NCBI GenBank assembly: GCA_033852075.1
Contig: JAWSVC010000017.1
Location: 1-64,000 of the forward strand
From: QZLE01 sp033852075
Lineage (GTDB): Bacteria > Pseudomonadota > Gammaproteobacteria > QZLD01
Direction of reading: 5' to 3'
DNA length: 64,000 nucleotides
This document shows, piece after piece, positions 17,112-27,082 of this stretch. The notes under the pieces are model-generated. The model was given only the letters and a program-made list of their open reading frames with translations. It made no database searches and was not told where the DNA came from. Both the position numbers and the translations under genes were made by a program. Within the stretch, counting starts at the first letter, position 1, and each line of letters opens with the position of its first letter.

Positions 17112-17483
17112 CTACGTTGATCTTTCTTTTGCAATGAATTTCATTGCGGCAACACAAATTGCCATTGGTACTGAATGAGCTCTACCAGAGAAGTCATCAA
17201 TACTCTCAAAATCTATCTCTATAGAATATATTCCGTTTTGTTGGGTGATATTTATATTATTCCAGCCAGAAGGGACGAGTGACATTGCGGCATCAAGGTT
17301 TTGTGAATAAGAAGGGCCAAAATAAAAACCTTCTTCATTATCATCAACAAAAATATTGCTTTCATAAGCGGAACTGACATTATTATAAGCTTCATTAGCT
17401 TGTGCTTTATGGATAGCTACATTAAGCATCCATCCCCCGCGGTCCGTTGTTTCAAGTTTTTCTATAAGTTCCTTTAAAAGCAT
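17112..17483 (-). CDS. hypothetical protein, phage-associated type
   Basis: This 123-residue protein has no signal peptide. The ending (SVPMAICVAAMKFIA) and the internal LVPSGWNNINI segment resemble small proteins often found in phages (a GW motif plus a C-terminal A-rich helix with ALAIC-like sequence). That is recalled from family patterns, not a firm assignment. AGGG lies about nine bases before its ATG. It is convergent with flgL, alone on its strand, and no other phage gene is nearby. It may be a lone remnant of an integrated element. Confidence 0.55.
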   Translation of the reverse strand: MLLKELIEKLETTDRGGWMLNVAIHKAQANEAYNNVSSAYESNIFVDDNEEGFYFGPSYSQNLDAAMSLVPSGWNNINITQQNGIYSIEIDFESIDDFSGRAHSVPMAICVAAMKFIAKERST

Positions 17484-17734
17484 ATTTATTAACCCTTATG
17501 CAGCGTATTAATTATTTATTAGAGATAAGTATAGCTTAATAGGGATGATAAATGGGGTAGTGATCTAAAAATAGGACTTTTTTAAGGTTTTTTGTTATCT
17601 AAGTTTGGAATTATCAAATGGAACCATATATTATGTGGAAGGTAGATAACCATAGAATTTTAAATAAAGATTGCACTTATAGACTAATGCTTGGTCAAAA
17701 TGGAAGTGGCAAAATTGTTAAGTGGAAGAACTTA

Positions 17735-19894
17735 ATGTATAAAACATCAAAAAATAAACAAAATATGGGCTTTTTTGCCTTATTAATCCTGATTTTTACT
17801 ATTGGCTTTTCTGGGCAAAGTTTTGCTAAAGCGCATGAAAGTGACGAACTAAAATCATACACCAGTTATTATCAAAAACTCTCTCCTGAAAAAGAATATA
17901 GAGCTACGGCGTTAGAGGTTGTTGCCAGACTTGGTGTGGGGCATTATAACGAGATCACCCTAAATGATAGATTCTCCCAACAGGTTTACGATAAATTTTT
18001 CGATGACCTGGATCCTATGCGCATGTTTTTTGTTCAAAGTGATATAAAAGGCCTGCAAAAATATAGCAAGGAGATAGATGATTATTTACGCAAAGGTGAT
18101 ACTTCCGTCTTTTTTGAAATATATAATTTGTATGCATCCAAAGCAGTAAAAAGATATATAAATGTTATTCAGGAATTGGACAAAGGGTTAGATTTTGATT
18201 TCAGTAAAGATGAGTTTGTCCAAATAGATAGAAGTGAAGAGGCGTGGGCAACAACTGAAGTGGAACTTGATGGATTATGGAGAAAAAGGCTTAAAAACGG
18301 TTGGCTTTCATTAAAACTTGCGGGTAAGGAGGATGAAAAAATACATTCATTACTGCGCAAGAGATATATGAATAGCTTAAATCAGGTTAGCCAGGTTAAG
18401 GCTGGTGACGTATTCGAAATGGCGATAAACTCTTATGCATCGCTATTTGATCCTCATACACAATATTTCTCTCCAATTAATTCCGAGAACTTTAATATTC
18501 GGATGAAACTTTCATTAGAAGGTATTGGAGCATTACTTAAAAAAGATGATGAATACACCGAAATAGTACGCTTGATTCCTTCTGGTCCTGCTGATAAATC
18601 TAAACAATTAAAAGCTGGTGATAAGGTGGTTGGTGTTGCTCAGGATAATGGTGAAATGGTTGATATAATCGGCTGGCGCTTGGATGATGTAGTGAACCTT
18701 ATTAGAGGAGAAAAGGGAACAACAGTTAGGTTAAATGTTATTTCTGGAAATACAGAGGATCTTGGAAGCGCGAAAGAGGTTAGAATTGTTCGTGATACAG
18801 TTAAGTTAGAGGATAAGGCTGCAAAGAAAAAGATCATTGAAGTAACTCAAGGTGGACGTAAATTAAAGATAGGTGTCATTGATCTACCTACATTTTATGT
18901 TGATTTTAATGCTTATTATGCCGGTGATCCAAACTACAAAAGTACTACTCGTGACGTTAAAAAACTTGTAAACCAGCTTAAGCAGGAAGGTATAGATGGT
19001 TTGGTTATTGATCTTCGTGATAATGGCGGAGGTTCTTTGACAGAAGCCTATACACTTACAGGGTTGTTTATTAAATCTGGTCCGGTAGTTCAGGTTAAAG
19101 ACGCCAGAGAAGAGGTTACCAAGTATGGTGATTATGATGGAGATATTACCTATGACGGCCCGCTTACAGTTTTGGTAAATAGGTTAAGTGCATCTGCGTC
19201 AGAGATCTTTGCAGGAGCAATACAAGATTATAGGAGGGGTCTAGTTGTTGGGGTACAGACCTTTGGAAAGGGTACGGTACAGCACCTGGCTCAGCTTGGT
19301 AGAGGGCAGTTAAAATATACACAAGCCAAGTTTTATAGAATCTCTGGCGAAAGTACTCAGCATCAAGGAGTTGTTCCTGATATATCATTCCCAGCTCTTT
19401 ACGATGTTTCAGAGATTGGTGAAAGTTCATTAGAGCATGCAATGCCTTGGGATTCGATTCCAGCAGCGCGTTATAGTCTTTTTAAAGGGTTTGAAAGTTA
19501 TATTCCAGAGCTTATTAAAAGGCATAATCTGAGAATGGAGTCTGATCCGGAACTTGTTTTTTTGACTGAGCAGCTTGGATTGGTTGAAGAGGCTCGCGAG
19601 AAAAAACAAATTTCTATAAACAGAGATATTCGTAAAAAAGAGCGGGAAGACCTGAAGAAAAGTCGTTTGGAAATTGAAAACAAAAAGCGTAAAAGTCTTG
19701 GACAGGAACTGTTAACCAAACTTGAAGATGATGAAATTGATGACGAACCGCAAGAGATTGATCCTCTAGTAGAGGAAGAAAAAGAAGAAAATGAATCGGA
19801 TCCTCTGCTAGATGAGGCAACAAAGGTTATGGCTGATCTGATTGAATTAACAGACATTGCTAATGCCAAGGTGGCACAACGGGAAGTTAAGTAG
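17735..19894 (+). CDS. prc: tail-specific C-terminal processing protease Prc (Tsp)
   Basis: This periplasmic S41-family protease of about 719 residues degrades proteins with nonpolar C-termini and controls cell-wall enzymes. I chose ATG 17735 because GGAAG precedes it and it gives a signal peptide (GFFALLILIFTIGFSGQSFAKA). An in-frame upstream ATG at 17618 would add 39 unlikely residues. A PDZ domain lies near 235-320 (GIGALLKKDDEYTEIVRLIP). The S41 core contains DLRDNGGGS and the catalytic Ser of RLSASASEIFAG, with the catalytic Lys in TFGKGTVQ. The C-terminal region is charged and coiled-coil, like DUF3340. Length matches E. coli Prc (682). Confidence 0.95.
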   Translation: MYKTSKNKQNMGFFALLILIFTIGFSGQSFAKAHESDELKSYTSYYQKLSPEKEYRATALEVVARLGVGHYNEITLNDRFSQQVYDKFFDDLDPMRMFFVQSDIKGLQKYSKEIDDYLRKGDTSVFFEIYNLYASKAVKRYINVIQELDKGLDFDFSKDEFVQIDRSEEAWATTEVELDGLWRKRLKNGWLSLKLAGKEDEKIHSLLRKRYMNSLNQVSQVKAGDVFEMAINSYASLFDPHTQYFSPINSENFNIRMKLSLEGIGALLKKDDEYTEIVRLIPSGPADKSKQLKAGDKVVGVAQDNGEMVDIIGWRLDDVVNLIRGEKGTTVRLNVISGNTEDLGSAKEVRIVRDTVKLEDKAAKKKIIEVTQGGRKLKIGVIDLPTFYVDFNAYYAGDPNYKSTTRDVKKLVNQLKQEGIDGLVIDLRDNGGGSLTEAYTLTGLFIKSGPVVQVKDAREEVTKYGDYDGDITYDGPLTVLVNRLSASASEIFAGAIQDYRRGLVVGVQTFGKGTVQHLAQLGRGQLKYTQAKFYRISGESTQHQGVVPDISFPALYDVSEIGESSLEHAMPWDSIPAARYSLFKGFESYIPELIKRHNLRMESDPELVFLTEQLGLVEEAREKKQISINRDIRKKEREDLKKSRLEIENKKRKSLGQELLTKLEDDEIDDEPQEIDPLVEEEKEENESDPLLDEATKVMADLIELTDIANAKVAQREVK

Positions 19895-20169
19895 TAGTAA
19901 TAGTTGTCATACTTTTAAAGGCTGAGTTCTGTCCGTGGAATTAATACCGTTCGTGCTGAGCGCGAAGCAGTCGAAGTATGAAACGGCATTAATCTTCAAA
20001 GGTTTTTTAGCACCCTTCGATTGTTCGTACCTCACGCTCAGGATGAACGGGGCTTTTAAGTTTTAAGTGACTAAATAGCCTTAATAACATTGACTGGTAG
20101 TGCTTTCCAACAATTGGCATTATTTGTTTTATGTTTTTAGTTTCATCGTTACACGATGGAATTCATGCA
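19895..20169. repeat. REP-like inverted repeats between prc and the NlpC gene
   Basis: The convergent gap holds a near-perfect 12-bp inverted repeat (ATTAATACCGTT at 19940-19951 and AACGGCATTAAT at 19982-19993, one mismatch). Outer arms CCGTTC (19947-19952) and GAACGG (20045-20050) enclose cores GTGCTGAGCGCGAAGC and CTCACGCTCAGGATGAAC. The cores relate to those at 4357, 5728 and 5944. It likely works as a two-way transcription stop as well as being a repeat. Confidence 0.6.
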
Positions 20170-20685
20170 TCACAAAATCCTTCGTGCCTGCCAGAATCTA
20201 TCATTCCAATAATCAAGATTCATGTCAGATATCATTACTCCTTTGCTTTTTGATGCATGAAGGAATTTGTTATCACCAATATAAATTCCAGCATGACGCA
20301 CGGTACGTGAGGTTTTATACAAAACCAAATCGCCAGGTTTAAGTTGGGTTTGGTTAATGCGTTTCCCAATTGATGACAAGAGTTTGGTAGATCTTGGGAG
20401 CTTAATACCGAAAAGTTTTTTATAGGTTAAATATACAAATCCAGAACAGTCTATACCGTTTTTACTAAGGCCTCCGTATTTATAAGTAACTCCTTTCCAT
20501 TCTTGATAATGATTAAGCAGAGCTTGTTTTATTGAGGTTTGTTTGGGTTTAACTGTTATAGTATTTGTTTGGGTTGTCGAATTAGCTTTTTGTGTTGGTT
20601 CTGTTACAGGGGCTGGGCGGTGATTATCAGAGCTACAGCCAGATAATAAAATTAATGTTAAAAAAAGCAGTCCAATCTTTTTCAT
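20170..20685 (-). CDS. NlpC/P60 lipoprotein, MepS-like peptidoglycan endopeptidase
   Basis: This 171-residue lipoprotein has a lipobox LSGC (Cys17), a linker rich in Thr and Gln, and a C-terminal NlpC/P60 domain. The catalytic Cys is in NGIDCSGFV, the catalytic His in VRHAGIYIGD, and the third His in FLHASKS. Such enzymes cut D,D- or peptide cross-links in peptidoglycan. Architecture and length match E. coli MepS (Spr), a substrate of Prc, and here the prc gene faces this one. Adjacency therefore suggests the same protease-substrate relation, though this is inferred. Confidence 0.92.
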   Translation of the reverse strand: MKKIGLLFLTLILLSGCSSDNHRPAPVTEPTQKANSTTQTNTITVKPKQTSIKQALLNHYQEWKGVTYKYGGLSKNGIDCSGFVYLTYKKLFGIKLPRSTKLLSSIGKRINQTQLKPGDLVLYKTSRTVRHAGIYIGDNKFLHASKSKGVMISDMNLDYWNDRFWQARRIL

Positions 20686-20841
20686 TGGTTTTGTCCATTT
20701 CCCAAATAATCTTTTAGAAATTAATTCATTAATTTGTACAAGGATGCGAATCAGTTCGTAGGAAGAATAATTCTAAAAGACTTAAGTGTATTTTATGAAT
20801 TCACCTCTATGCAAGGATATTAGCGCTATAAATTAGAATAC

Positions 20842-23268
20842 CTAAGCAGCAATATCCTTTAGTGGAGTAGGTTTTTGAATTCCATATCCTTGTGCAAAGT
20901 CTACACCAATTTCACGTAGTTTAGCTCCAATATCATCATTTTCCACAAATTCTGCAATTGTCTTTTTGCCCATGACATGTCCTATGTCATTGATTGACTT
21001 GACCATAGCTGAATCAATTGGGTCATCTATCATATCTTTTACAAAACTACCGTCAATTTTCAGGTAATCAACCGGGAAGTTTTTCAAATACTCAAATGAT
21101 GCCATTCCGGTTCCAAAGTCATCTAACGCGAATTTGCATCCGTATTCTCTGAGAGATTGAATCAATTCTTTGGCGACATCCGTGTTGGCTACGGCCATGG
21201 TTTCGGTAACCTCAAAGCAGATTTTTTCGGGAGGAATATTATATTTTTCAAATTGCATCTCAATATGACTTAGTAGACCGCTATCACTAAGAGAGTTTCC
21301 TGAAAGATTAATTGAACACAGGCTTAATTCATCTAAATGATCGGGATGAGAATGTAACCATTCAAAGGTGTTCTTGATTACCCAATAGTCAATTTTAGTA
21401 ATCATGTTGTAGCGTTCAGCTGCTCCAAGGAAAATGAATGGTGGAACAAGATTACCTTCCTCATCAGTTAAGCGTAAAAGAATCTCATAATGTTTTCCTG
21501 CGGCTTCATTACTGTTAAGAGGTGCTATTGTCTGGTAGTAGAGGATGAATCTGTCATTATCCAAAGCATCCTTAAGTTTAGAAACCCATTGCATTTCACC
21601 GTGGCGATTTGCCATTTCAATATCATCTTCACGGTAAAGATGGAGCTTATTTCTGCCTGAATCCTTAGCAACAAAACAAGCACTATCTGCCTTGCGAAGA
21701 ACCTCAGATACGTTTTCTGTTTCATTATTGATAAGAACAATACCCATGCTCAGCGAGATGATGAAATTTTGACCTCGCCATGAAAAGCCTTGTTGTTCAA
21801 TGATATTACGGATTCGATTGCAGGTTATTAAAGCCTGCTCAGCAGTGCAGCTATGTAGTAATATTCCGAACTCGTCTCCTCCAAGTCGGCCAACAATATC
21901 CCCGTTGGGCGTTTCTTCTTCTACAATAGGAGCAATCTCTCTTAATAATTGATCTCCCGCAATATGTCCGCAAGTATCATTTATGACCTTAAATAGATCT
22001 ATATCAATATAAACCATGGCGTGTATGGCATTTTTCTTTTTTGCAGAATCTATTGAAATTTTTAGATAGCGTTCAAATTCTCTACGATTTACGAGACCTG
22101 TAAGCTCATCGTGCGATGACTGATAACTAATCTGGCGTGTCAGTTGTCTTGCTCCACTTATGTCGCGAAAAACCAGTACAGCTCCGGTGGGTTTGCCATC
22201 ATTGTTAATTATTGGGGTAACCGAGTCTTCTATTGATATTTCTTCTCCAATCTTTGGTAATAAGATATGGTTTTGCAAGCCGATATTTTGTCCTAGATTT
22301 ATGGCTTTGGTTATTGGAGATTCAACTTTTTCTTTAGTTAGTTCGCTTATTATTTGGTATATATTTGATACATGTGTTCCAAGTACTTCTTCAATTTTCC
22401 ATCCGGTTAATTTTTCTGCTTTGGGGTTCATATGGTAAATATTGCCATTACAGTCAGTAATTATTACTGCATCATTTAAGGCATTAAGGGTTAGGAGATT
22501 TTTTTGTCTTTCTTCGTTTATTTCGTCTTCAGATTCTTTTATTGAAGTTATATCGGTTATTGAACCGCTTATATAAGGTGCTGACTTTTGATCGTGGACT
22601 TCTACAGAGATGGCTTTGGCTAAAACCCAAATATATCCGGCATCTAGGTGTTTTACTCTATGGATATGTTCAAATGAATCAATATTTCCCTTACTGATTT
22701 TATTTAACAGTTTTTCAAATTCATTTCTTTCATCACCAAAAATATTTTCAATCCATAGGCTTAAATCAGCCCTCGATTTTTTTTGTTCCGGTGTGATTTG
22801 TATACCCATTATTGCGTACCAACGGTGGGTGAATTGTGCTGTTTTGTTTGTAGGGTTATAGCTCCAGAAACCATCGTTAGATGTATAAGTGGAAAGTTGT
22901 AAAGCATGCTTTTGTGTTGAGATATCGGTAAATAGATATCCAAGCTGTTCGATTAAATCTACTGATTTATTAAGACCAGATTTAGTAGCTACTTTTTGGG
23001 CTGATTCATCTGTAGCTAACAGTTTATATAAATCGTTCAATCTTTTTTTAAATGTTGAACTAGCTATTATTATTGCAATAGTCGATGAGAGCATGACTGT
23101 AGCAAAAATAATCAGATATATAGCGATATTTGTTTCACTTATAAGATTCGTAGCGCTGTTATGTTCTGCTGCAACAGCCCATGTTGTAAATCCGATAATG
23201 GAAAGAATTATTGCTGACGTATAGCTTATTGATTTAATTATTTGTTTTAAAATTATTATGATCTTCAT
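20842..23268 (-). CDS. membrane PAS-GGDEF-EAL cyclic-di-GMP enzyme
   Basis: This 808-residue protein (ATG at 23268; an in-frame GTG three codons earlier is possible) has two transmembrane helices at about 10-35 and 45-70. Two PAS domains lie near 115-240 and 245-375, then GGDEF near 380-540 and EAL near 555-805. GGDEF is intact (GRLGGDEFGIL), but the I-site position reads PNGD rather than RxxD, so product inhibition may be lost. The EAL signature reads EIL; DDFGTGMASFEYL, LKIDGSFV and IAEFVE are present. It is divergent from the hybrid kinase gene. It is a second cyclic-di-GMP enzyme of the same general plan as the one at 1338, without the large periplasmic sensor. Confidence 0.93.
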   Translation of the reverse strand: MKIIIILKQIIKSISYTSAIILSIIGFTTWAVAAEHNSATNLISETNIAIYLIIFATVMLSSTIAIIIASSTFKKRLNDLYKLLATDESAQKVATKSGLNKSVDLIEQLGYLFTDISTQKHALQLSTYTSNDGFWSYNPTNKTAQFTHRWYAIMGIQITPEQKKSRADLSLWIENIFGDERNEFEKLLNKISKGNIDSFEHIHRVKHLDAGYIWVLAKAISVEVHDQKSAPYISGSITDITSIKESEDEINEERQKNLLTLNALNDAVIITDCNGNIYHMNPKAEKLTGWKIEEVLGTHVSNIYQIISELTKEKVESPITKAINLGQNIGLQNHILLPKIGEEISIEDSVTPIINNDGKPTGAVLVFRDISGARQLTRQISYQSSHDELTGLVNRREFERYLKISIDSAKKKNAIHAMVYIDIDLFKVINDTCGHIAGDQLLREIAPIVEEETPNGDIVGRLGGDEFGILLHSCTAEQALITCNRIRNIIEQQGFSWRGQNFIISLSMGIVLINNETENVSEVLRKADSACFVAKDSGRNKLHLYREDDIEMANRHGEMQWVSKLKDALDNDRFILYYQTIAPLNSNEAAGKHYEILLRLTDEEGNLVPPFIFLGAAERYNMITKIDYWVIKNTFEWLHSHPDHLDELSLCSINLSGNSLSDSGLLSHIEMQFEKYNIPPEKICFEVTETMAVANTDVAKELIQSLREYGCKFALDDFGTGMASFEYLKNFPVDYLKIDGSFVKDMIDDPIDSAMVKSINDIGHVMGKKTIAEFVENDDIGAKLREIGVDFAQGYGIQKPTPLKDIAA

Positions 23269-23485
23269 GACACACACACTTTAAACGGTAACGACCTTGT
23301 TACCTTCATGCTTCCTCAGTTCATTCTCTTATAAAATGTTTATGTTCGGTGTGATCTGTTTCCCTTTTATACCAATTGGTATATTTTTTGTGATCAAACT
23401 TAGAACTCTTTGGCAAAATATAGGATTTTTTGATGTTTAATACATTGGTATTTAAGTAAATGGACTATTATTTATAAATAGCTAA
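23269..23485. promoter_or_regulatory. divergent intergenic region with 14-bp palindrome
   Basis: Between the divergent GGDEF-EAL and kinase genes lies ATACCAATTGGTAT (23369-23382), a perfect 14-bp palindrome of the size bound by a dimeric repressor. It is placed so that it could control both genes. The binding protein is unknown. Confidence 0.4.
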
Positions 23486-26400
23486 ATGGCATTTAATTAT
23501 CCAAATTTTATGGAAATATTGGTGAAAATAACTAGAACTTATATCGTACATATTTTTTTGTTTATTGCAGGACTGTTTGCCGGCAGTAATGTTAGTGCTC
23601 AGCAGCAGATTGTATTAACTGATAATGTTGATAGATATGAGATTGGTAAGCATGTTAAATATTTGGTTGATAAAAAACATGAATTAACAATTGAAGATAT
23701 TCTGCAAAAAGAAAGTGAGTTTATTGAAAGCCATGATAGCGTTCCTAACTTTGGGTATACCGATGCATCTTATTGGATAAAGATAGATTATTCATATAAA
23801 TCAGATCTTTTACTGGATAAGAAAAGGTATGCAATAGAGGTTTTTTATCCGCTTTTAGATGTTGTTGAGGTATATCAAAAGGATAGATTTGGAAAGTATC
23901 AGGTTTCCCGTAGAGGTGATAGCCAACCGTTTTATTATCGTTCTCCAGTGTATCGTAATCATATAATAAGGTTTGATGCAATTCCGAATGAATCTAATAC
24001 TATTTATCTAAAACTTCAAACGCAAGGTTCAATGCGGATCTCATTGCGAATACTGAGTGATGATCATTTGCTAGAGCATATAGGATATGTAGAGCTGTTA
24101 TATGGTATTGGATTTGGAACATTGATAATGATGGTCGTTTATAATCTTTTTTTGTTCTTTTCGTTACGAGAAAGTGCCTACCTTAACTATGTTTTCTATT
24201 CATTATCATTTTTGATATCTCAGCTCAGTTTGACCGGATATGCCTTTGAATTTTTGTGGCCATCAAATGTTTGGTTAGCTAATTATGCTGTGAGTATATG
24301 GGGGGCAATCTTTGTATTTATGTCTCTTTTGTTTACAAGGAGCTTGCTGCAAACAAATATTAATCTACCAAGAGTGGATAAGTTTTTAAAAATATTAACT
24401 GTATTGGCTGCAATAAACATAGTATTAAGTTTTATTATTGATTATGGGATTACCCTAAGGCTGCTTTCAATGTTAAGTGGTATTTTGGCTGCCGTATTAA
24501 TAACAACAGGTATGGTGGGGATATATTACAAGATTAGGTCTGCTAAATATTATGTGACAGGGTGTGGTGTTTTATGGTGTGGAATTCTGGTTTATGTATT
24601 GATGGCAAAGGGAATTGTCCCTAATAATTTTTGGACTGAAAATGGGATATTGATTGCGGCAATAATTGAACTATTGATATTTTCTTTGGCTCTTGCAGAT
24701 AGGATTAATTTTGAGCGTCAGGAAAGAGAGCGTATTCAAAAAGAGTCTTTGGAATACCTTCATGACTATGTGTCCGTTTTTGAAAATGCAGAGGAAGGAC
24801 TTTTTAGACTTTCATTAAACGGTAAATTTACAAATATAAATAATTCATTAGTAAAAATATTAGGGTGTTCCAGTAAGGAAGAGATAATTAATTGTCCATA
24901 TAATCCGTTACGTTATTATTTTACCAACTCAGATGCAGTGAAAAGATTTATAAGAATCTTAAGGCAAAACGATAAGGTGGTTGCATTTGAGGCTGAATAT
25001 AATAAGTACGGACAGAAAGAAAAAGGCTGGATATCGTGTTCGACTAATCTTGTTCGCGATGAAGATAATATTCCTCTTTATTATGAAGGCTCTGTATTAG
25101 ATATAACTGCAAAAAAAGAAAAAGATCTTACCGAAAAGAAAATGGAAGAGGTAAAGGCCAATGCCGAAGCCAAAGGGATATTCCTGGCAAATATGAGTCA
25201 TGAAATCCGTACGCCAATGAATTCGGTATTAAGCTTTGTAGAATTAGCACAAAGACTTCCTGAGCAATCTGAAAAAATGAGGGATTATCTGAGCAAGATT
25301 AAACTCTCATCACAAAGTCTTCTAAGAATTATTAATGACATCCTTGACCTTTCGAAAATTGAATCCGGGAAATTAAAGCTTGAAAAGATCAATTTTGATA
25401 TTTTGTCGGTAGCTACTAATTTACGAGAGTTGTTTACTGATCAGGCGGAAAAGAAAGGTCTTAAATTTGAAGTTAATGTAGCTGAAGATACCCCTAATAA
25501 ATTAATTGGAGATCCGGTAAGGTTAAATCAGATATTAATTAATCTGGTTAGTAATGCGATTAAGTTTACTGATGCTGGATCGGTAGTTGTTGATATTTCA
25601 CATAGTTTTACCTCCAACGAATATGTGAGTTTAAAATTTGAAGTAATTGACACCGGTGTTGGTATTAAGGAAGAGTTTCTTCCAAATATGTTTACCCCAT
25701 TTAATCAGTTGGAAGATTCAGTTAGTAGAAAGTATGGAGGTACAGGTCTTGGTCTTTCTATTTGTTCTCATCTGGTTAGTTTGATGCGTGGAAAGATATT
25801 TGTTGAGAGTGAACAAGGAAAAGGTTCTTGTTTTACATTTACAGCTTCTTTTAAAAATAAAACATTACCAGTGACCAATCAAGATACCTTAGAGGTAGTA
25901 GAACAAAAACAAGATCGTGTGGATACAGATACTTCTATGATTCAAAGTGTATTGATTGTTGAAGATAATTTAATGAACCAGGAAGTGTTAAAAGAATTAC
26001 TTTTAGACTTTAACGTAAGTATTTTTGTGGCAGGAAATGGTTTAGAGGCAGTTGATGCGGTCAAACAACAATCATTCAGCATAGTGTTAATGGATATTCA
26101 GATGCCAGTGATGAATGGCTATGAATCAGCACGAAAAATTCGCGAACTAGGGCATGAAATGCCAATTATTGCGATTACAGCTAATGCCTTAAAAGGGGTT
26201 AAAGATAAATGCTTGCAAGCTGGAATGAACGACTTTATGACCAAGCCGGTAGATGTTCCGGCATTTATGAATAAAATAACGTTTTGGTTGAATACTGACA
26301 GTGGCGAAGGAGCTAATATTGGTAGTATTGATTCAATAAAAGATCAGCTAAAAAAAGATGAAATAGAAGTTAAAGAGGCAATGACTCGTGCTGCAGAGGT

Positions 26401-27037
26401 AACATTACTTTCGAATACGGATCAAATAGAAGTTGATTTTTCCGATCCTGTTTTTTCCAAAACAACGGTAGCAATTCTTGATGAAAAGAAAGCCCTGGCT
26501 AATATGAATGGGAAGGTGGAATTGTTATTGAAATTACTTGCTGATTTTATAGATAAAGAACAGGATTCGTATAAAGAGATATCTAAACTACTTTCTTGTG
26601 ATGATTTTGAACAAGCAAGAATGAGAGTACATAATATTAAAGGATTATCTGGTAGTTTTGGATGCGATTCATTGCATAAAATTTGCGTCATTATTCAAAA
26701 TGAACTTGATAATAATAGAACCCAAAACTTACGGACATTGCTACGTAGATATAATGAACTGTTTCAACAGTTTATTGAATCGGCAAAAGTAATAATTCAA
26801 AAAGAACAAAGAAATACCGCAAAACAAAGTCAAAATTGCAAAATTGAAAATGAAAATAATGCCTTATTAAAAGTTTCTGAATATCTTGAAGAAAACAATC
26901 AACTTGCTCGTGATGTATTAGAATCAATAATCAAAACCAGTAAAGATCAACATAAGATCAAAACGATGAAGCAGGTGATTGAAGCGATCTCTAATTTTGA
27001 TTTTAGTAGGGCTCGCGAATTATTTAAGCATATCTAA
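23486..27037 (+). CDS. 7TMR-DISM hybrid histidine kinase with REC and Hpt domains
   Basis: This 1183-residue inner-membrane hybrid sensor is a complete phosphorelay in one chain. After a signal peptide (cleavage near VSA-QQQ, about residue 38) comes a 7TMR-DISMED2-like periplasmic domain. Seven membrane segments lie at about 200-400. A PAS domain follows (about 425-545), then HisKA with FLANMSHEIRTPMNS (phosphoacceptor His near 570) and HATPase_c with RKYGGTGLGLSI. A receiver (VLIVEDNLMNQE, phospho-Asp in VLMDIQMPVMNG) and a C-terminal Hpt (VHNIKGLSGSFG) complete the chain. Start choice is uncertain: ATGs at 23486 and 23510 both lack a clear ribosome site. It converges on the Gld-like operon. 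The output regulator is not adjacent. Confidence 0.92.
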   Translation: MAFNYPNFMEILVKITRTYIVHIFLFIAGLFAGSNVSAQQQIVLTDNVDRYEIGKHVKYLVDKKHELTIEDILQKESEFIESHDSVPNFGYTDASYWIKIDYSYKSDLLLDKKRYAIEVFYPLLDVVEVYQKDRFGKYQVSRRGDSQPFYYRSPVYRNHIIRFDAIPNESNTIYLKLQTQGSMRISLRILSDDHLLEHIGYVELLYGIGFGTLIMMVVYNLFLFFSLRESAYLNYVFYSLSFLISQLSLTGYAFEFLWPSNVWLANYAVSIWGAIFVFMSLLFTRSLLQTNINLPRVDKFLKILTVLAAINIVLSFIIDYGITLRLLSMLSGILAAVLITTGMVGIYYKIRSAKYYVTGCGVLWCGILVYVLMAKGIVPNNFWTENGILIAAIIELLIFSLALADRINFERQERERIQKESLEYLHDYVSVFENAEEGLFRLSLNGKFTNINNSLVKILGCSSKEEIINCPYNPLRYYFTNSDAVKRFIRILRQNDKVVAFEAEYNKYGQKEKGWISCSTNLVRDEDNIPLYYEGSVLDITAKKEKDLTEKKMEEVKANAEAKGIFLANMSHEIRTPMNSVLSFVELAQRLPEQSEKMRDYLSKIKLSSQSLLRIINDILDLSKIESGKLKLEKINFDILSVATNLRELFTDQAEKKGLKFEVNVAEDTPNKLIGDPVRLNQILINLVSNAIKFTDAGSVVVDISHSFTSNEYVSLKFEVIDTGVGIKEEFLPNMFTPFNQLEDSVSRKYGGTGLGLSICSHLVSLMRGKIFVESEQGKGSCFTFTASFKNKTLPVTNQDTLEVVEQKQDRVDTDTSMIQSVLIVEDNLMNQEVLKELLLDFNVSIFVAGNGLEAVDAVKQQSFSIVLMDIQMPVMNGYESARKIRELGHEMPIIAITANALKGVKDKCLQAGMNDFMTKPVDVPAFMNKITFWLNTDSGEGANIGSIDSIKDQLKKDEIEVKEAMTRAAEVTLLSNTDQIEVDFSDPVFSKTTVAILDEKKALANMNGKVELLLKLLADFIDKEQDSYKEISKLLSCDDFEQARMRVHNIKGLSGSFGCDSLHKICVIIQNELDNNRTQNLRTLLRRYNELFQQFIESAKVIIQKEQRNTAKQSQNCKIENENNALLKVSEYLEENNQLARDVLESIIKTSKDQHKIKTMKQVIEAISNFDFSRARELFKHI

Positions 27038-27044
27038 TAATAAT

Positions 27045-27076
27045 TTGTTGAGTTAGCGAAACGGCTAACCCAACAA
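27045..27076. terminator. hairpin between convergent genes
   Basis: Arms TTGTTGAGTTAGC (27045-27057) and GCTAACCCAACAA (27064-27076) pair over 13 positions with one mismatch and a six-base loop. It lies between the stop codons of the hybrid kinase and the DUF4340 gene, so it probably ends transcription from both sides. T tracts are weak. Confidence 0.7.
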
Positions 27077-27082
27077 AAATAT

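Noticed and set aside
17112..17483. prophage between flgL and prc
   Set aside because: Only one small gene has phage-like features; no integrase, attachment sites or structural genes are present.
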